Shown one piece after another: positions 41,123 through 48,885 of a DNA stretch of 48,885 nucleotides. The notes below the pieces were generated by a model. The model was not told where the DNA came from and searched no databases. It saw only the letters and a program-made list of their open reading frames with translations. How positions within the stretch are numbered: the stretch's first letter is position 1; each line of letters starts with the position of its first letter. This stretch comes from Chitinophagaceae bacterium UBA2791 (GTDB lineage Bacteria; Bacteroidota; Bacteroidia; Chitinophagales; Chitinophagaceae). The position numbers and the translations under genes were made by a program. The stretch is taken from the NCBI GenBank assembly GCA_002352105.1, contig DEHV01000044.1, positions 136,043 through 184,927 of the forward strand, written 5' to 3'.

Positions 41123-42042
41123 AACGATGCGTTTATTTTCTGCGGCGTTCCTTCCACCAATCGTATAAAAATATCGTTGAGGGAAGGAAGTATCTCATAG
41201 AATCCCGTGACGGCGGCGCCCTGGTCCAACAGGTTTTGCAGCGCTTCATGAGGGCGGCATCCCTCTGTGATCCTGATCATGATCTTTCCTTCTTCGTTCC
41301 TGACAAGATCAAAAGACGGCGCAGCCGATAGCGGCGTCATTTTTTCGAGGGTGAGCGCAAAAAGGTTTTCCTTGAATTGACGCTTGATATTCGTTACGGC
41401 TCCGTCGAGGATCTTTTTGCCCTTGTTCATCAGAACGATATGATCGCATATTTCTTCCACCTGCTCCATCCGGTGCGTACTGAAGATAATGCTGCTTCCT
41501 TTTTTTGCCAGCAGGAGGATCTCTTCCTTGATCAGGTTGGCGTTGACCGGGTCGAGGCCGCTGAAGGGTTCGTCTAATATGATCAGGGAAGGTTGATGAA
41601 GAACGGTGATCACGAATTGCAGTTTCTGGCTCATGCCCTTGCTGAGCTCTTCCACTTTTTTATTCCACCAGTTGTCCATTTCCAATCTAGCAAACCATTC
41701 TTTGGCGCGTTCAAGCGCCTGCGATCTGGTTAATCCCTTAAGCCGGGCCAGGTAGACCGCCTGCTCGCCGATCTTCATTTTTTTGTATAGTCCTCTTTCT
41801 TCCGGCATATAGCCGATAGCCGATGCATCGCGGAGCGGCTCAAATGGATTTCCCTTAAACAGGATATTTCCTTCATCGGGGAAAAATATACCCGTGATCA
41901 TGCGGATCAGGGTCGTTTTACCAGCGCCGTTGGGGCCGAGCAAGCCAAATATATTTCCCTCTCCGATGGAAAAGCTTATGCCGTCTACCGCTTTCTGTGC
42001 GGCATAGTGTTTTTTAAGGTTGACGATCTCCAGTATATTCAT
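41119..42042 (-). CDS. ABC transporter ATP-binding protein (NatA-like)
   Basis: A 307-residue ATPase subunit. Walker A GPNGAGKTTL (residues 36-43), signature LSKGMSQKLQ, Walker B LIILDEPFSGLDPVN and H-loop STHRMEQVEE are all present; the last 80 residues are a DUF4162-like C-terminal extension, common in NatA-like proteins. First gene of a two-gene operon with the overlapping permease. Confidence 0.95.
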   Translation of the reverse strand: MNILEIVNLKKHYAAQKAVDGISFSIGEGNIFGLLGPNGAGKTTLIRMITGIFFPDEGNILFKGNPFEPLRDASAIGYMPEERGLYKKMKIGEQAVYLARLKGLTRSQALERAKEWFARLEMDNWWNKKVEELSKGMSQKLQFVITVLHQPSLIILDEPFSGLDPVNANLIKEEILLLAKKGSSIIFSTHRMEQVEEICDHIVLMNKGKKILDGAVTNIKRQFKENLFALTLEKMTPLSAAPSFDLVRNEEGKIMIRITEGCRPHEALQNLLDQGAAVTGFYEILPSLNDIFIRLVEGTPQKINASL

Positions 42043-42215
42043 TTCTAGCGTATCCGGTTTAGGTCATTGTTGATTAAAAGCAAGCCGTTTTTGCTGCGGC
42101 GTACGGGTAGGGATTGTTCTGTATAGATCAAAAGCAATCGTTTGCATTGGTGTTGGTTTCGTGTGTTGAATATCGGTTCAGTTTATTCTGTTATAGTTCA
42201 GGGCGGCTTTTTTGA

Positions 42216-43787
42216 TCATTGTTGGTTAAGGATATGTTGGCTGATAGCGTCTGCTATTTTTTCCCCGTCCATCGCGGCGCTTACAATGCCGCCTGCATAA
42301 CCCGCGCCTTCCCCGCAGGGGTACAGGCGTTGGATCTGTGGATGTTGTAAGGTAATCGAATCCCTCGGAATACGAACCGGCGAAGAAGTGCGCGATTCCG
42401 TAGCCAATACCAGGGCTTCATTGGTATAATACCCTTTCATTTTTTCCCCGAATTGGAGAAATGCTTTTTGAAGGGATGAATAAATAAAGGGCGGCAGTAT
42501 TTCATGCAACAGGGCGCTGCGGATCCCCGGCAGATAGGAACAGCCGGGGAGGGAGTCGGATCGTTTCCGCCGGGTGAAATCTGCCATGCGCTGCGCGGGC
42601 GCCACGAAAAGCCCTCCTCCTGCTTTAAAAGCTTTCTGTTCAACCGCCTGCTGAAAATACATAGCCGCCAGGGGACCGTGGATTTTTTTAAGAGGCGCGA
42701 TATCCTTGTCCTCCACGGATACCACGATCCCCGAATTCGCGAATGGGTTGTTTCGTTTAGAGGGCGACCAGCCATTCACTACCAATTCATTGGGAGCGGT
42801 CGAGGCGGGAGCTATAATACCGCCGGGGCACATGCAAAAGGAGAACACTCCCCGGCCGCCTACCTGTTCCACTACGCTGTACGCGGCGGGGGGAAGCGCT
42901 GCTTCGCGAACAGGACAATGATACTGGATACGATCAATAAGTTGTTGAGGATGCTCAATTCTGACGCCCATCGCAAAGGGCTTGGATTCGATCAGGATCT
43001 TTTTGCTATGCAGCAGCATAAAGATATCTCTTGCCGAATGCCCGGTGGCAAGAATAAACGCGTCGGCCTCAAAACGTTCGCCATCATTGACGATAACTGC
43101 CGAGAGCGTATTGTTTTTTATAATGAGATCATTAAGTTTTTTCTCGAACAAAACAGCTCCGCCGCAATCGATGATTTGTTTCCTGATAGCGGTTATGATA
43201 TGAGGAAGTTTGTTGGTGCCGATATGCGGGTGCGCATCATACAATATATTTTCCTGCGCCCCGAACTGCACAAATAAATTAAGGATGCGGTTAACGTCTC
43301 CTCTTTTTTTACTGCGGGTATACAGTTTTCCATCGCTGTATGCGCCCGCTCCTCCCTCTCCAAAGCAGTAATTGCTTTCGGGATTAATTACGCCTTCTTT
43401 GTTCAACCGGGCAAGGTCCCTCCGCCTGGAACGCACATCTTTTCCCCGTTCAATAACGATGGGGCGAATGCCTTTTTCAATAAGCCTTAATGCGGCGAAA
43501 AGTCCGGCCGGACCTGCGCCGACGACGATGGCTTTTTTATCCGAGCCTGAAACGTCGGGAAATATGATGTTCTCTATTTCTCTTCCGGTAAAAGGCTCGT
43601 TGATAAATGCGTTGACAGACAATCGTATCCTGGGCTGACGGCTGCGCGAGTCAATAGATTTCTTAAGCGTTATAAAGCCCGACACGGACGAGGGGTCAAC
43701 GGCCAGGTATTGGCCGATCTGCTCTTTAACAGCATCCGCCGAATGCGCTTCATGAGGCGCTAATGATATAGTAATCTGTTGTTGCAA
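42216..43787 (-). CDS. COG2509-type FAD-dependent dehydrogenase
   Basis: A 523-residue flavoprotein. After an N-terminal ferredoxin-like domain (about 1-75), the FAD-binding motif is VVGAGPAGLFAALRLIEKG (from residue 88); GEGGAGAYSDGKLYTR and FSFCMCPGGIIAPAST are characteristic of this family, and the C-terminal CGEGAGYAGGIVSAAMDG is the second FAD contact. Substrate unknown. The start codon is TTG at 43787; the N-terminal MQQQITISLAPHEA lines up with other family members and no ATG is available. Divergent from dnaA. Confidence 0.9.
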   Translation of the reverse strand: MQQQITISLAPHEAHSADAVKEQIGQYLAVDPSSVSGFITLKKSIDSRSRQPRIRLSVNAFINEPFTGREIENIIFPDVSGSDKKAIVVGAGPAGLFAALRLIEKGIRPIVIERGKDVRSRRRDLARLNKEGVINPESNYCFGEGGAGAYSDGKLYTRSKKRGDVNRILNLFVQFGAQENILYDAHPHIGTNKLPHIITAIRKQIIDCGGAVLFEKKLNDLIIKNNTLSAVIVNDGERFEADAFILATGHSARDIFMLLHSKKILIESKPFAMGVRIEHPQQLIDRIQYHCPVREAALPPAAYSVVEQVGGRGVFSFCMCPGGIIAPASTAPNELVVNGWSPSKRNNPFANSGIVVSVEDKDIAPLKKIHGPLAAMYFQQAVEQKAFKAGGGLFVAPAQRMADFTRRKRSDSLPGCSYLPGIRSALLHEILPPFIYSSLQKAFLQFGEKMKGYYTNEALVLATESRTSSPVRIPRDSITLQHPQIQRLYPCGEGAGYAGGIVSAAMDGEKIADAISQHILNQQ

Positions 43788-44175
43788 CCGATAAAACTTA
43801 AGAGGTCCGCTTAATCAAAGTTCAGACAATATATTACATGCATAATGATTGCAAAAATAAGCTGTCTTATCCTGCTGAATTATTTGTATCTTCAAAAAGC
43901 CCGTTAAGTTGTTTGACAAACTTTTATTTCCATTGTTTTGACTTGTTGTCGTTGTCATTTTTCTCATAAATGATTTAGTTCAACAAACAAAAAATAAGAT
44001 TGATTATTCTGAAATAATTTGATAACAAAATGGGAATAAAAAATTTTTTATTCAATAAAAAATTTTGATATTCGTCCTCCTGCGTTACTTTCTTAAACAG
44101 AAAAATAACCATCCCGAGGATCAGCTTTGTGAATCAAAAAAATCTTAACTCAACATAAACTCGCTTATTCATAAA
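43788..44175. other. AT-rich region upstream of dnaA, possible origin
   Basis: 388 bp without a gene. An 18-bp perfect palindrome (44035-44052) of A6T6 type, with AATAAAAAATTTT repeated at 44054-44066, makes a strongly bendable, easily melted tract. Two near-consensus DnaA boxes (one mismatch each from TTATNCACA) are TGTGAATCA at 44128-44136 (reverse orientation) and TTATTCATA at 44165-44173, directly before the ATG. No exact TTATCCACA box is present. A weak promoter (TTTG 44064, TACTTTCT 44086) fits dnaA. Confidence 0.45.
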
Positions 44176-45609
44176 ATGGCTAAGTCGTTCGATAAAGTTT
44201 GGCACAATTGTTTAGATATAATAAAAGATATTGTCGAGTGGCAACATTTTACAACATGGTTTGAACCGATAAAACCCGTCGAATTAAAGAATAACGTGCT
44301 GGTAATTCAAGTGCCCAGCCAGTTTTTTTACGAATATCTGGAAGAACACTACGTAAATTTACTAGCCAAGACGTTGCGGAGAATACTAGGCAAGGATGCC
44401 CGTTTGGAATACCGAATCATGGTAGACAGCGGCAACCATCAGAGCAAGCCGTTGACAATGGATGTTCCTACCCATGGATATAAAACCTTTTCAAACAATG
44501 AAATGGATTTTCCGCTGATCATAAACAATCCCGTCAAGAACCCGTTTGTTATTCCGGGTTTGAAAAAGATGCAGATTGATCCGCAGCTAAATCATATATA
44601 TACCTTCGACAATTTTATTGAAGGCGATTGCAACCGCGTTGCCCGCAGGGCGGGTAAGACGGTGGCGGAAAAACCCGGCGCCAGTTCTTTTAATCCTTTG
44701 GTATTATATGGAGGCGTCGGTCTTGGCAAAACCCATCTTGCCCAGGCCATCGGGAATGAGACCAAGCGTATGCATCCCAACAAGGTAGTGTTGTATGTAA
44801 GCTCGGAAAAATTCATTAATCAGTTCCAGGATCATGGCCGTAACAATGCGATCAATGATTTTATCCATTTTTACCAGATGGTAGATGTGCTGATCATTGA
44901 CGACGTGCAGTTTTTTAACCGCGCCGAGAAATCGCAGGATGCGTTTTTTGCCATATTCAATCATTTGCATCAGAGCGGCAAGCAATTGATCCTCACTTCT
45001 GACAAGAGTCCTAAGGACCTGGAAGGGGTGCAGGAGCGCCTGCTCAGCCGTTTTCGCTGGGGGTTGAGCGCCGATCTGCAGATACCGGACTATGATACGA
45101 GGATCGAGATATTGGAGCGGAAGATGAAAAATGACGGTTTAGAAATGCCTAAAGAAGTAGTTAAGTATCTGGCCTATAATATTAACAGCAATGTCCGCGA
45201 GTTAGAGGGCGCGCTTATTTCTTTATTGGCACAATCTTCGCTGAATAAGCGTGAAATAGATTTAGATTTGGCGAAAAGAGTACTCCGTAATTTTGTGAAA
45301 ACCAGCAGTAAGGAGATCACTATCGATACCATACAGAAAATGGTATGCGAGTTCTTCGATGTGCCTTACGATAAATTACTTCAGAAAACCCGCAAGCGGG
45401 AAATTGTGCAGGCGAGGCAGATCACCATGTACCTGGCCAAAGCATTTACAAAAAACTCGCTTAAAACCATTGGCGAACATTTTGGCGGCCGCGATCATAC
45501 CACGGTTATCCATTCCTGTCAGACGGTAAAAGACCTGATGGATACGGATAGCGCTTTCCGGGAGAGCGTGGTGGAGCTGCAGCAGAAAGTTCAGCTGGCG
45601 GCGATGTAG
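44176..45609 (+). CDS. dnaA: Chromosomal replication initiator protein DnaA
   Basis: A 477-residue initiator of chromosome replication. Domain I (about 1-80, DNA-helicase interaction), a short domain II, the AAA+ domain with Walker A GGVGLGKTHL (179-186) and Walker B VLIIDDVQFF (about 240), and domain IV with the DnaA-box motif FGGRDHTTVIHSC (about 437-449). Full length and essential. The 388-bp AT-rich leader may hold the origin or autoregulatory DnaA boxes. Confidence 0.98.
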   Translation: MAKSFDKVWHNCLDIIKDIVEWQHFTTWFEPIKPVELKNNVLVIQVPSQFFYEYLEEHYVNLLAKTLRRILGKDARLEYRIMVDSGNHQSKPLTMDVPTHGYKTFSNNEMDFPLIINNPVKNPFVIPGLKKMQIDPQLNHIYTFDNFIEGDCNRVARRAGKTVAEKPGASSFNPLVLYGGVGLGKTHLAQAIGNETKRMHPNKVVLYVSSEKFINQFQDHGRNNAINDFIHFYQMVDVLIIDDVQFFNRAEKSQDAFFAIFNHLHQSGKQLILTSDKSPKDLEGVQERLLSRFRWGLSADLQIPDYDTRIEILERKMKNDGLEMPKEVVKYLAYNINSNVRELEGALISLLAQSSLNKREIDLDLAKRVLRNFVKTSSKEITIDTIQKMVCEFFDVPYDKLLQKTRKREIVQARQITMYLAKAFTKNSLKTIGEHFGGRDHTTVIHSCQTVKDLMDTDSAFRESVVELQQKVQLAAM

Positions 45610-45855
45610 GCCAGGCGGTTTCAGGGATATTTTTTTACGTTTTCTTTTGGGATGTTTTCTTCGTTTTTTACATTTTTATTCTTCAGCAGGATAGTATGTT
45701 GAAATTGGACGAACCGGCGCGCGGAAGGCTACGGTTTATGACGTGTTTTTCCATTGACGGAGCGTAGCATTACCGAATTGGAAGGAGAGCTACCTGGTTA
45801 AAATTCAATTTGCTTTTTGGTATTTAACGCTTATTTTTGCCGTCCGTTTAACGAA
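45610..45855. other. Intergenic region between dnaA and tRNA-Ser
   Basis: About 246 bp. The first 70 bp are T-rich on the plus strand (runs of T at 45633, 45665-45680) without a clear stem. I see no gene and no DnaA box. Confidence 0.5.
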
Positions 45856-45944
45856 GGTGAGGTGCCTGAGTGGCCGAAAGGAACGGTTTGCTAAACCGTC
45901 GTACGGGTTAAACTGTACCGAGGGTTCGAATCCCTCCCTCACCG
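45856..45944 (+). tRNA. tRNA-Ser (anticodon GCT)
   Basis: An 89-nt class II tRNA: acceptor GGTGAGG (45856-45862) pairs with CCTCACC (45937-45943), discriminator G. The anticodon stem ACGGT (45883-45887) / ACCGT encloses TTGCTAA with anticodon GCT (45890-45892). A long variable arm (about 45900-45918) and the TTCGAAT loop are present. It reads AGC/AGU codons. No encoded CCA. Confidence 0.97.
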
Positions 45945-45958
45945 CAAACTAGTAATGA

Positions 45959-45979
45959 CCTGCGTAAGCAGGCATTTTT
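45959..45979 (+). terminator. Terminator of tRNA-Ser
   Basis: CCTGC (45959-45963) and GCAGG (45968-45972) form a hairpin with loop GTAA, followed by CATTTTT. The T-tract is also the left arm of the compound element at 45972-46033. Confidence 0.75.
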
Positions 45980-46118
45980 GTTTGGAGCAGGTCGGCCGAG
46001 CTTGCTCAGGCCGGCTGCGACGAACGAAAATGCAAGGCGCGAAGCGCCGCCGGCAATCCCTGCGGATGCGAACAAAGTCGGCCGAGCTTGCTCGGGCGAC
46101 GCGAAACCCTTTTTGTTC
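45972..46118. repeat. Compound palindromic element after tRNA-Ser
   Basis: Several hairpins in 150 bp. GCATTTTTGTTTG (45972-45984) pairs with CGAACGAAAATGC (46021-46033) around an inner GGCCGAGC-TT-GCTC hairpin. GGCGC-GAA-GCGCC lies at 46036-46048. The 17-bp word GTCGGCCGAGCTTGCTC is repeated at 45991 and 46077. A second, opposite-facing unit (GCGAACAAAG 46068, inner hairpin, CTTTTTGTTC 46109) ends at the S9 peptidase stop codon, so the element seems to serve as terminator for both flanking genes. Confidence 0.65.
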
Positions 46119-48535
46119 TACTTGCCGGCGTTTTTCACATGTTTTTCCAGCCAGTCCAACTGCTCTGCCAGGCTGTGCAGCACATTTTCTTTGCCCTGGT
46201 AACCATGACTTTCATAAGGCAGGCTTATATACCTGGCTGTTCCGCCATGCCCTTTGATGGCATTGAACATCCTTTCGCTTTGTATGGGATAGGTGCCCGT
46301 ATTGTTATCCATATCGCCATGGATCAGTAAAATGGGAGTCGTTATCTTATCTGCAAAACTGAAGGGGCTCATACCGTGGTAAAGCGCGGGAGCCTGCCAG
46401 TAAGTCCTGTCTTCGTTCTGGAATCCGAAAGGCGTAAGCGTTCTGTTATACGCTCCGCTTCTGGCGATACCGGCTTTGAACAGGCTGGTATGCGCCAGCA
46501 GGTTGGCAGTCATGAAAGCGCCATAGCTGTGCCCGCCTACCGCAACCCGTTCTTTATCGCCCACTCCCATTTTGCTGAGCGTATTGATAGCGGCTTCGGC
46601 GTTCATCCGCAACTGGTCAACAAAATTATCATTGGGTTTTTTGCTCGTGTCCGTAGCTACTATCGGCATTTCCGCATTGTTTAACACTGCGTAGCCCTGC
46701 GTAACATAGTACACAGGCGAGCCGCTGCTCAGTAAGGTGAACCGGTGGACGCTGCCTCGTATTTGCGCCGCATCTGCTGCAGAATTGTATTCTGCCGGAT
46801 AGGCCCATATCAGAACAGGCAACGGACCATCTTTTGCAGCATCATATCCTTGGGGCAGGTAGAGGTCGCCGGAAAGCGTTATGCCGTCTTCCCGCTGATA
46901 CGTGATCTTCTGCTTGCGCACATTCTCAAGCGCATGGTAAGGATTTTTAAAATCAGTAATCTGCCTGTCGGCAATGCGCAGACGAAGATTTTTAAGCCAG
47001 TAGTTAGGAGCTTGCTTTTCGGTTTCCCTGCGGGTAATAAGGCTCAGTTGTCCGGGGTTGATGATGTCATCCACGTATTCAAATGCGCCTTCTCCGCAGC
47101 GCCACAAGGTGTCGGCTTTTTGAGTGTGGAGGTCATAGGATATCAAAAAAGGCAGGTCTCCTTTAGGGGAGCTACCGGTGCGGTTGTTGAACAATATTTT
47201 TTTGCCGTTGTCGATCGTCGCCGTCACGTACTTTCCATAATCGTTCAGCCTGGTTACCACCGTGCCGGGATTATCATAGCCATTGGTAGTATTACGGGAA
47301 AACAGTTTTTCAAGATCGCCGGTAATGGTATTGAACCGGTTTGTCTGTACCAGTTGTTTGCTGCGTAGCCCTTCGATTACAATGGCGTTATCCTTATCCC
47401 CCCAGATGATATTATTATAACGGAGCCTGGTTTTAAAAAGCAATTCAGGCGTTCCCGAAAAAGGCGCCGCCAACTGGTAAACGGCATCCCTGTATTCCGC
47501 CTGGTTTTTTATCAGTCCGCTGTCCAGCGGCTCGCACCAGGTTACCACCGCGGGCCGGTCATTCCTCCATGCATAATTTCTTGGGGTAGGCTGCACGTTG
47601 TCGTAGCCGCTGGGCGCTGTTTCGAACGAGGGAAGATCTGCCAACTTCTTTACCGGTTTGCCTGTAATATCCGTTATGATCAACTGTGAGGCAAACTCCT
47701 GTGCCGGAACGAGGTAAGAGAAGGGCCTTTTTAATGTCTGGGTCAGGATGTATTTTTTATCCGGTGAAAAACTGGTTAGCGTATATATGTAAGGCGCTCC
47801 TATTTTGGTCTCTATGCCATTGGTATTCTTTATTAATTGGGTAGTGGCATAAAAAGCAAACAGTTCTTCGTCATAAGGCGATTTTATCATATCCTGGTAG
47901 GTAGGGCGGGGAGACGCCTTTCCGTAGTTTTCCTGCACGGCCGGTCCTCTAGGCGTCAGGGGTTTTTCCGGGGCCTTTATTGCCGGTTGCAGCGGCGCAT
48001 GATACCAGATGGTATTATCGTCATACCATTCATAACTGTTCAATACTATATTCAGCGGTTGCTTACTGATCTTCGTTGCCGCTTTCGTGGCAATGTCAAC
48101 AACATACAGGTTTACCTGGTTCTGGTCTTCATGGGTAAAAGCTATTTTTTTATCATTTGGGCTCCACCGGATATTAGATGCTTTCAGAGGGTTGGGAAGT
48201 CCTGCAATGGTATATTCCTCCCCGCTTTTAATGCGCTTCAAATACAGGTTATTTACAAAGGTCTGTCTACTCCGTGAAAAGTTTTTCGGATTGATACGTT
48301 GTCCTGCGATCTTTAATTCGGGCTGCGCCAGTTCTTCTACAGGCGGATAGGCGCTCCGCTCACTGAACAATATCCATTCTCCGTTTTTGCTGATGGTAAC
48401 GCCGGGTACCGGCTTTGCCAGCGCCAGATCCAGGATATCTTTGGGAGGCGTTTTATAGGCTGCATCCTGGGCGATTGTAATACGGGAAGCGTACAGAAAA
48501 AGTAGCGTTATACATAAAGCAGAGTATTTCTTCAT
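46118..48535 (-). CDS. S9 family peptidase, glutamyl-endopeptidase (CGEP)-like
   Basis: An 805-residue prolyl-oligopeptidase family enzyme with a signal peptide (MKKYSALCITLLFLYASRITIAQ). The N-terminal part (about 25-540) is a beta-propeller; the C-terminal alpha/beta-hydrolase has the nucleophile in GGHSYGAFM (S about 670), Asp in HGDMDNN (about 743) and His in ESHGYQG (about 777). The stretch YDNVQPTPRNYAWRNDRPAV followed by WCEPLDSG resembles plant chloroplast glutamyl endopeptidase relatives in S9D, so cleavage after Glu is possible. The ATG at 48535 was chosen; another in-frame ATG is 6 bp upstream. Probably periplasmic. Confidence 0.92.
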   Translation of the reverse strand: MKKYSALCITLLFLYASRITIAQDAAYKTPPKDILDLALAKPVPGVTISKNGEWILFSERSAYPPVEELAQPELKIAGQRINPKNFSRSRQTFVNNLYLKRIKSGEEYTIAGLPNPLKASNIRWSPNDKKIAFTHEDQNQVNLYVVDIATKAATKISKQPLNIVLNSYEWYDDNTIWYHAPLQPAIKAPEKPLTPRGPAVQENYGKASPRPTYQDMIKSPYDEELFAFYATTQLIKNTNGIETKIGAPYIYTLTSFSPDKKYILTQTLKRPFSYLVPAQEFASQLIITDITGKPVKKLADLPSFETAPSGYDNVQPTPRNYAWRNDRPAVVTWCEPLDSGLIKNQAEYRDAVYQLAAPFSGTPELLFKTRLRYNNIIWGDKDNAIVIEGLRSKQLVQTNRFNTITGDLEKLFSRNTTNGYDNPGTVVTRLNDYGKYVTATIDNGKKILFNNRTGSSPKGDLPFLISYDLHTQKADTLWRCGEGAFEYVDDIINPGQLSLITRRETEKQAPNYWLKNLRLRIADRQITDFKNPYHALENVRKQKITYQREDGITLSGDLYLPQGYDAAKDGPLPVLIWAYPAEYNSAADAAQIRGSVHRFTLLSSGSPVYYVTQGYAVLNNAEMPIVATDTSKKPNDNFVDQLRMNAEAAINTLSKMGVGDKERVAVGGHSYGAFMTANLLAHTSLFKAGIARSGAYNRTLTPFGFQNEDRTYWQAPALYHGMSPFSFADKITTPILLIHGDMDNNTGTYPIQSERMFNAIKGHGGTARYISLPYESHGYQGKENVLHSLAEQLDWLEKHVKNAGK

Positions 48536-48722
48536 GATCATCTTTAATTTAGAAATGCGAAAGCAGGAAGCCCTGGTTGCGCTAAGATAGAAAAAACGCG
48601 GTAACGACCGGGACGCTATGGAGAAGAGAAGGGTTTTGAGGATGGCGGAAATATTCTTTTAGTTTTGATTGTTCAGGAGGAAACGGTACCTTTGCGTCCC
48701 TTCAACAATCTTTGTTGGAGTT

Positions 48723-48796
48723 CGGGAAGTAGCGCAGGCCGGTAGCGCACCTGGTTTGGGACCAGGGGGTCGCAGGTTCGAATCCTGTCTTCCCGA
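48723..48796 (+). tRNA. tRNA-Pro (anticodon TGG)
   Basis: A 74-nt tRNA: acceptor CGGGAAG (48723-48729) pairs with CTTCCCG (48789-48795), discriminator A. The anticodon stem CCTGG/CCAGG encloses TTTGGGA, anticodon TGG. The T-loop TTCGAAT is present. It reads CCN proline codons. No encoded CCA. Confidence 0.97.
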
Positions 48797-48807
48797 CAAA
48801 TAACGGA

Positions 48808-48838
48808 GCCTCTGGCGAAGCCAGGGGCTTTTTGTTTT
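48808..48838 (+). terminator. Terminator of tRNA-Pro
   Basis: AGCCTCTGGC and GCCAGGGGCT form a 10-bp stem (one G-U) with loop GAA, followed by five T, about 12 nt past the tRNA. The T-tract region is also the left arm of the element at 48823-48885. Confidence 0.85.
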
Positions 48839-48885
48839 GCAGCGTTGCGAGCGTGCTCGCATAAGCGGAAAAACGAAAAGCCCCT
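48823..48885. repeat. Compound palindromic element after tRNA-Pro, cut by window end
   Basis: AGGGGCTTTTTGTTTT (48823-48838) pairs with AAAACGAAAAGCCCCT (48870-48885), with one T-G position, around the hairpin GCGAGC-GT-GCTCGC (48847-48860). The layout (terminator T-tract, GAGC-nn-GCTC hairpin, AACGAAAA arm) is the same as downstream of tRNA-Ser. The right part is cut off by the end of the window. Confidence 0.6.

Noticed and set aside
45955..46257. Two open frames of 74-100 codons on the plus strand
   Set aside because: They run through the hairpin element after tRNA-Ser and into the antisense of the S9 peptidase; the composition is that of the repeats.
48659..48862. Minus-strand reading frame containing GRQDSNLRPPGPKPGALPACATS
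   Set aside because: It is the antisense of tRNA-Pro(TGG); this peptide is a well-known false gene in many genomes.
1..48885. CRISPR array, prophage, insertion sequence or rRNA operon
   Set aside because: No regularly spaced repeats, transposase, integrase, phage structural gene or rRNA sequence was seen.

Overview
The window looks like a chromosomal segment of a Bacteroidota bacterium, most likely of the Chitinophagaceae or a near relative. The grounds are a FecR/SusC/SusD cluster with an STN-bearing SusC, several families largely confined to Bacteroidota (a PepSY-like DUF2874 protein, DUF4293, DUF6427, a DUF6520/NVEALA-like small peptide), starts without Shine-Dalgarno sequences, and promoter candidates of the TAnnTTTG type. 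No phage, insertion sequence, CRISPR array or rRNA is visible. Most of the window is housekeeping sequence; the accessory-looking part is about 2.0-15.7 kb.

Layout. 0-2.5 kb (minus): a PepSY-like exported protein overlapping an M1 metallopeptidase. 2.6-8.6 kb (plus): an orphan fecR-susC-susD nutrient uptake operon with no sigma factor beside it. 8.5-13.0 kb (minus): a co-directional stack of XRE regulator, two AraC regulators, a MauE/DoxX-like membrane protein, a small exported four-cysteine peptide and a membrane-anchored, probably propeller-like protein, with strong inverted repeats between the last three. 13.1-14.9 kb (plus): a protein resembling only the N-terminal half of an ECF sigma factor, overlapping a TIGR01777 epimerase. 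15.0-20.8 kb (minus): a signal-less metzincin, a FadN-type beta-oxidation enzyme and metG. 21.1-23.2 kb (plus): tandem S66 LD-carboxypeptidases behind an array of palindromic sites. 23.2-25.2 kb: kup. 25.6-29.1 kb: an exported protein of unknown role, a DUF6427 membrane protein and purQ. 29.1-31.8 kb: a split DsbD system. 32-33.4 kb: fasciclin lipoprotein and ECF sigma factor. 33.7-39.7 kb: uvrA, DUF4293, glyA and a sugar-nucleotide transferase. 39.8-43.8 kb: an ABC-2 exporter pair and a COG2509 flavoprotein. 43.8-45.6 kb: an AT-rich region and dnaA. 45.9-48.8 kb: tRNA-Ser(GCT), an S9 peptidase and tRNA-Pro(TGG).

How the genes work together. FecR, SusC and SusD should form one trans-envelope uptake and signalling unit whose sigma factor lies elsewhere. 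The MauE-like protein, Cys peptide and propeller-like protein form a compact cassette in which thiol chemistry at the membrane could mature a secreted peptide; this is the best candidate here for an undescribed system. The 29-32 kb genes form a periplasmic reductant pathway in which the cysteine pair expected in the N-terminal domain of DsbD sits on a separate upstream protein.

The strongest non-coding signals are: a compound palindromic element downstream of both tRNA genes, in which the terminator U-tract can pair with a downstream A-rich arm; a perfect 17-bp inverted repeat in the purQ leader; a 14-bp inverted repeat between the Cys peptide and propeller-like genes; a TAGTT-N4-AACTA operator-like site shared by fadN and the LD-carboxypeptidase pair; and a 21-bp-period direct repeat upstream of an AraC gene. 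All function calls rest on reading motifs by eye; no search was run.
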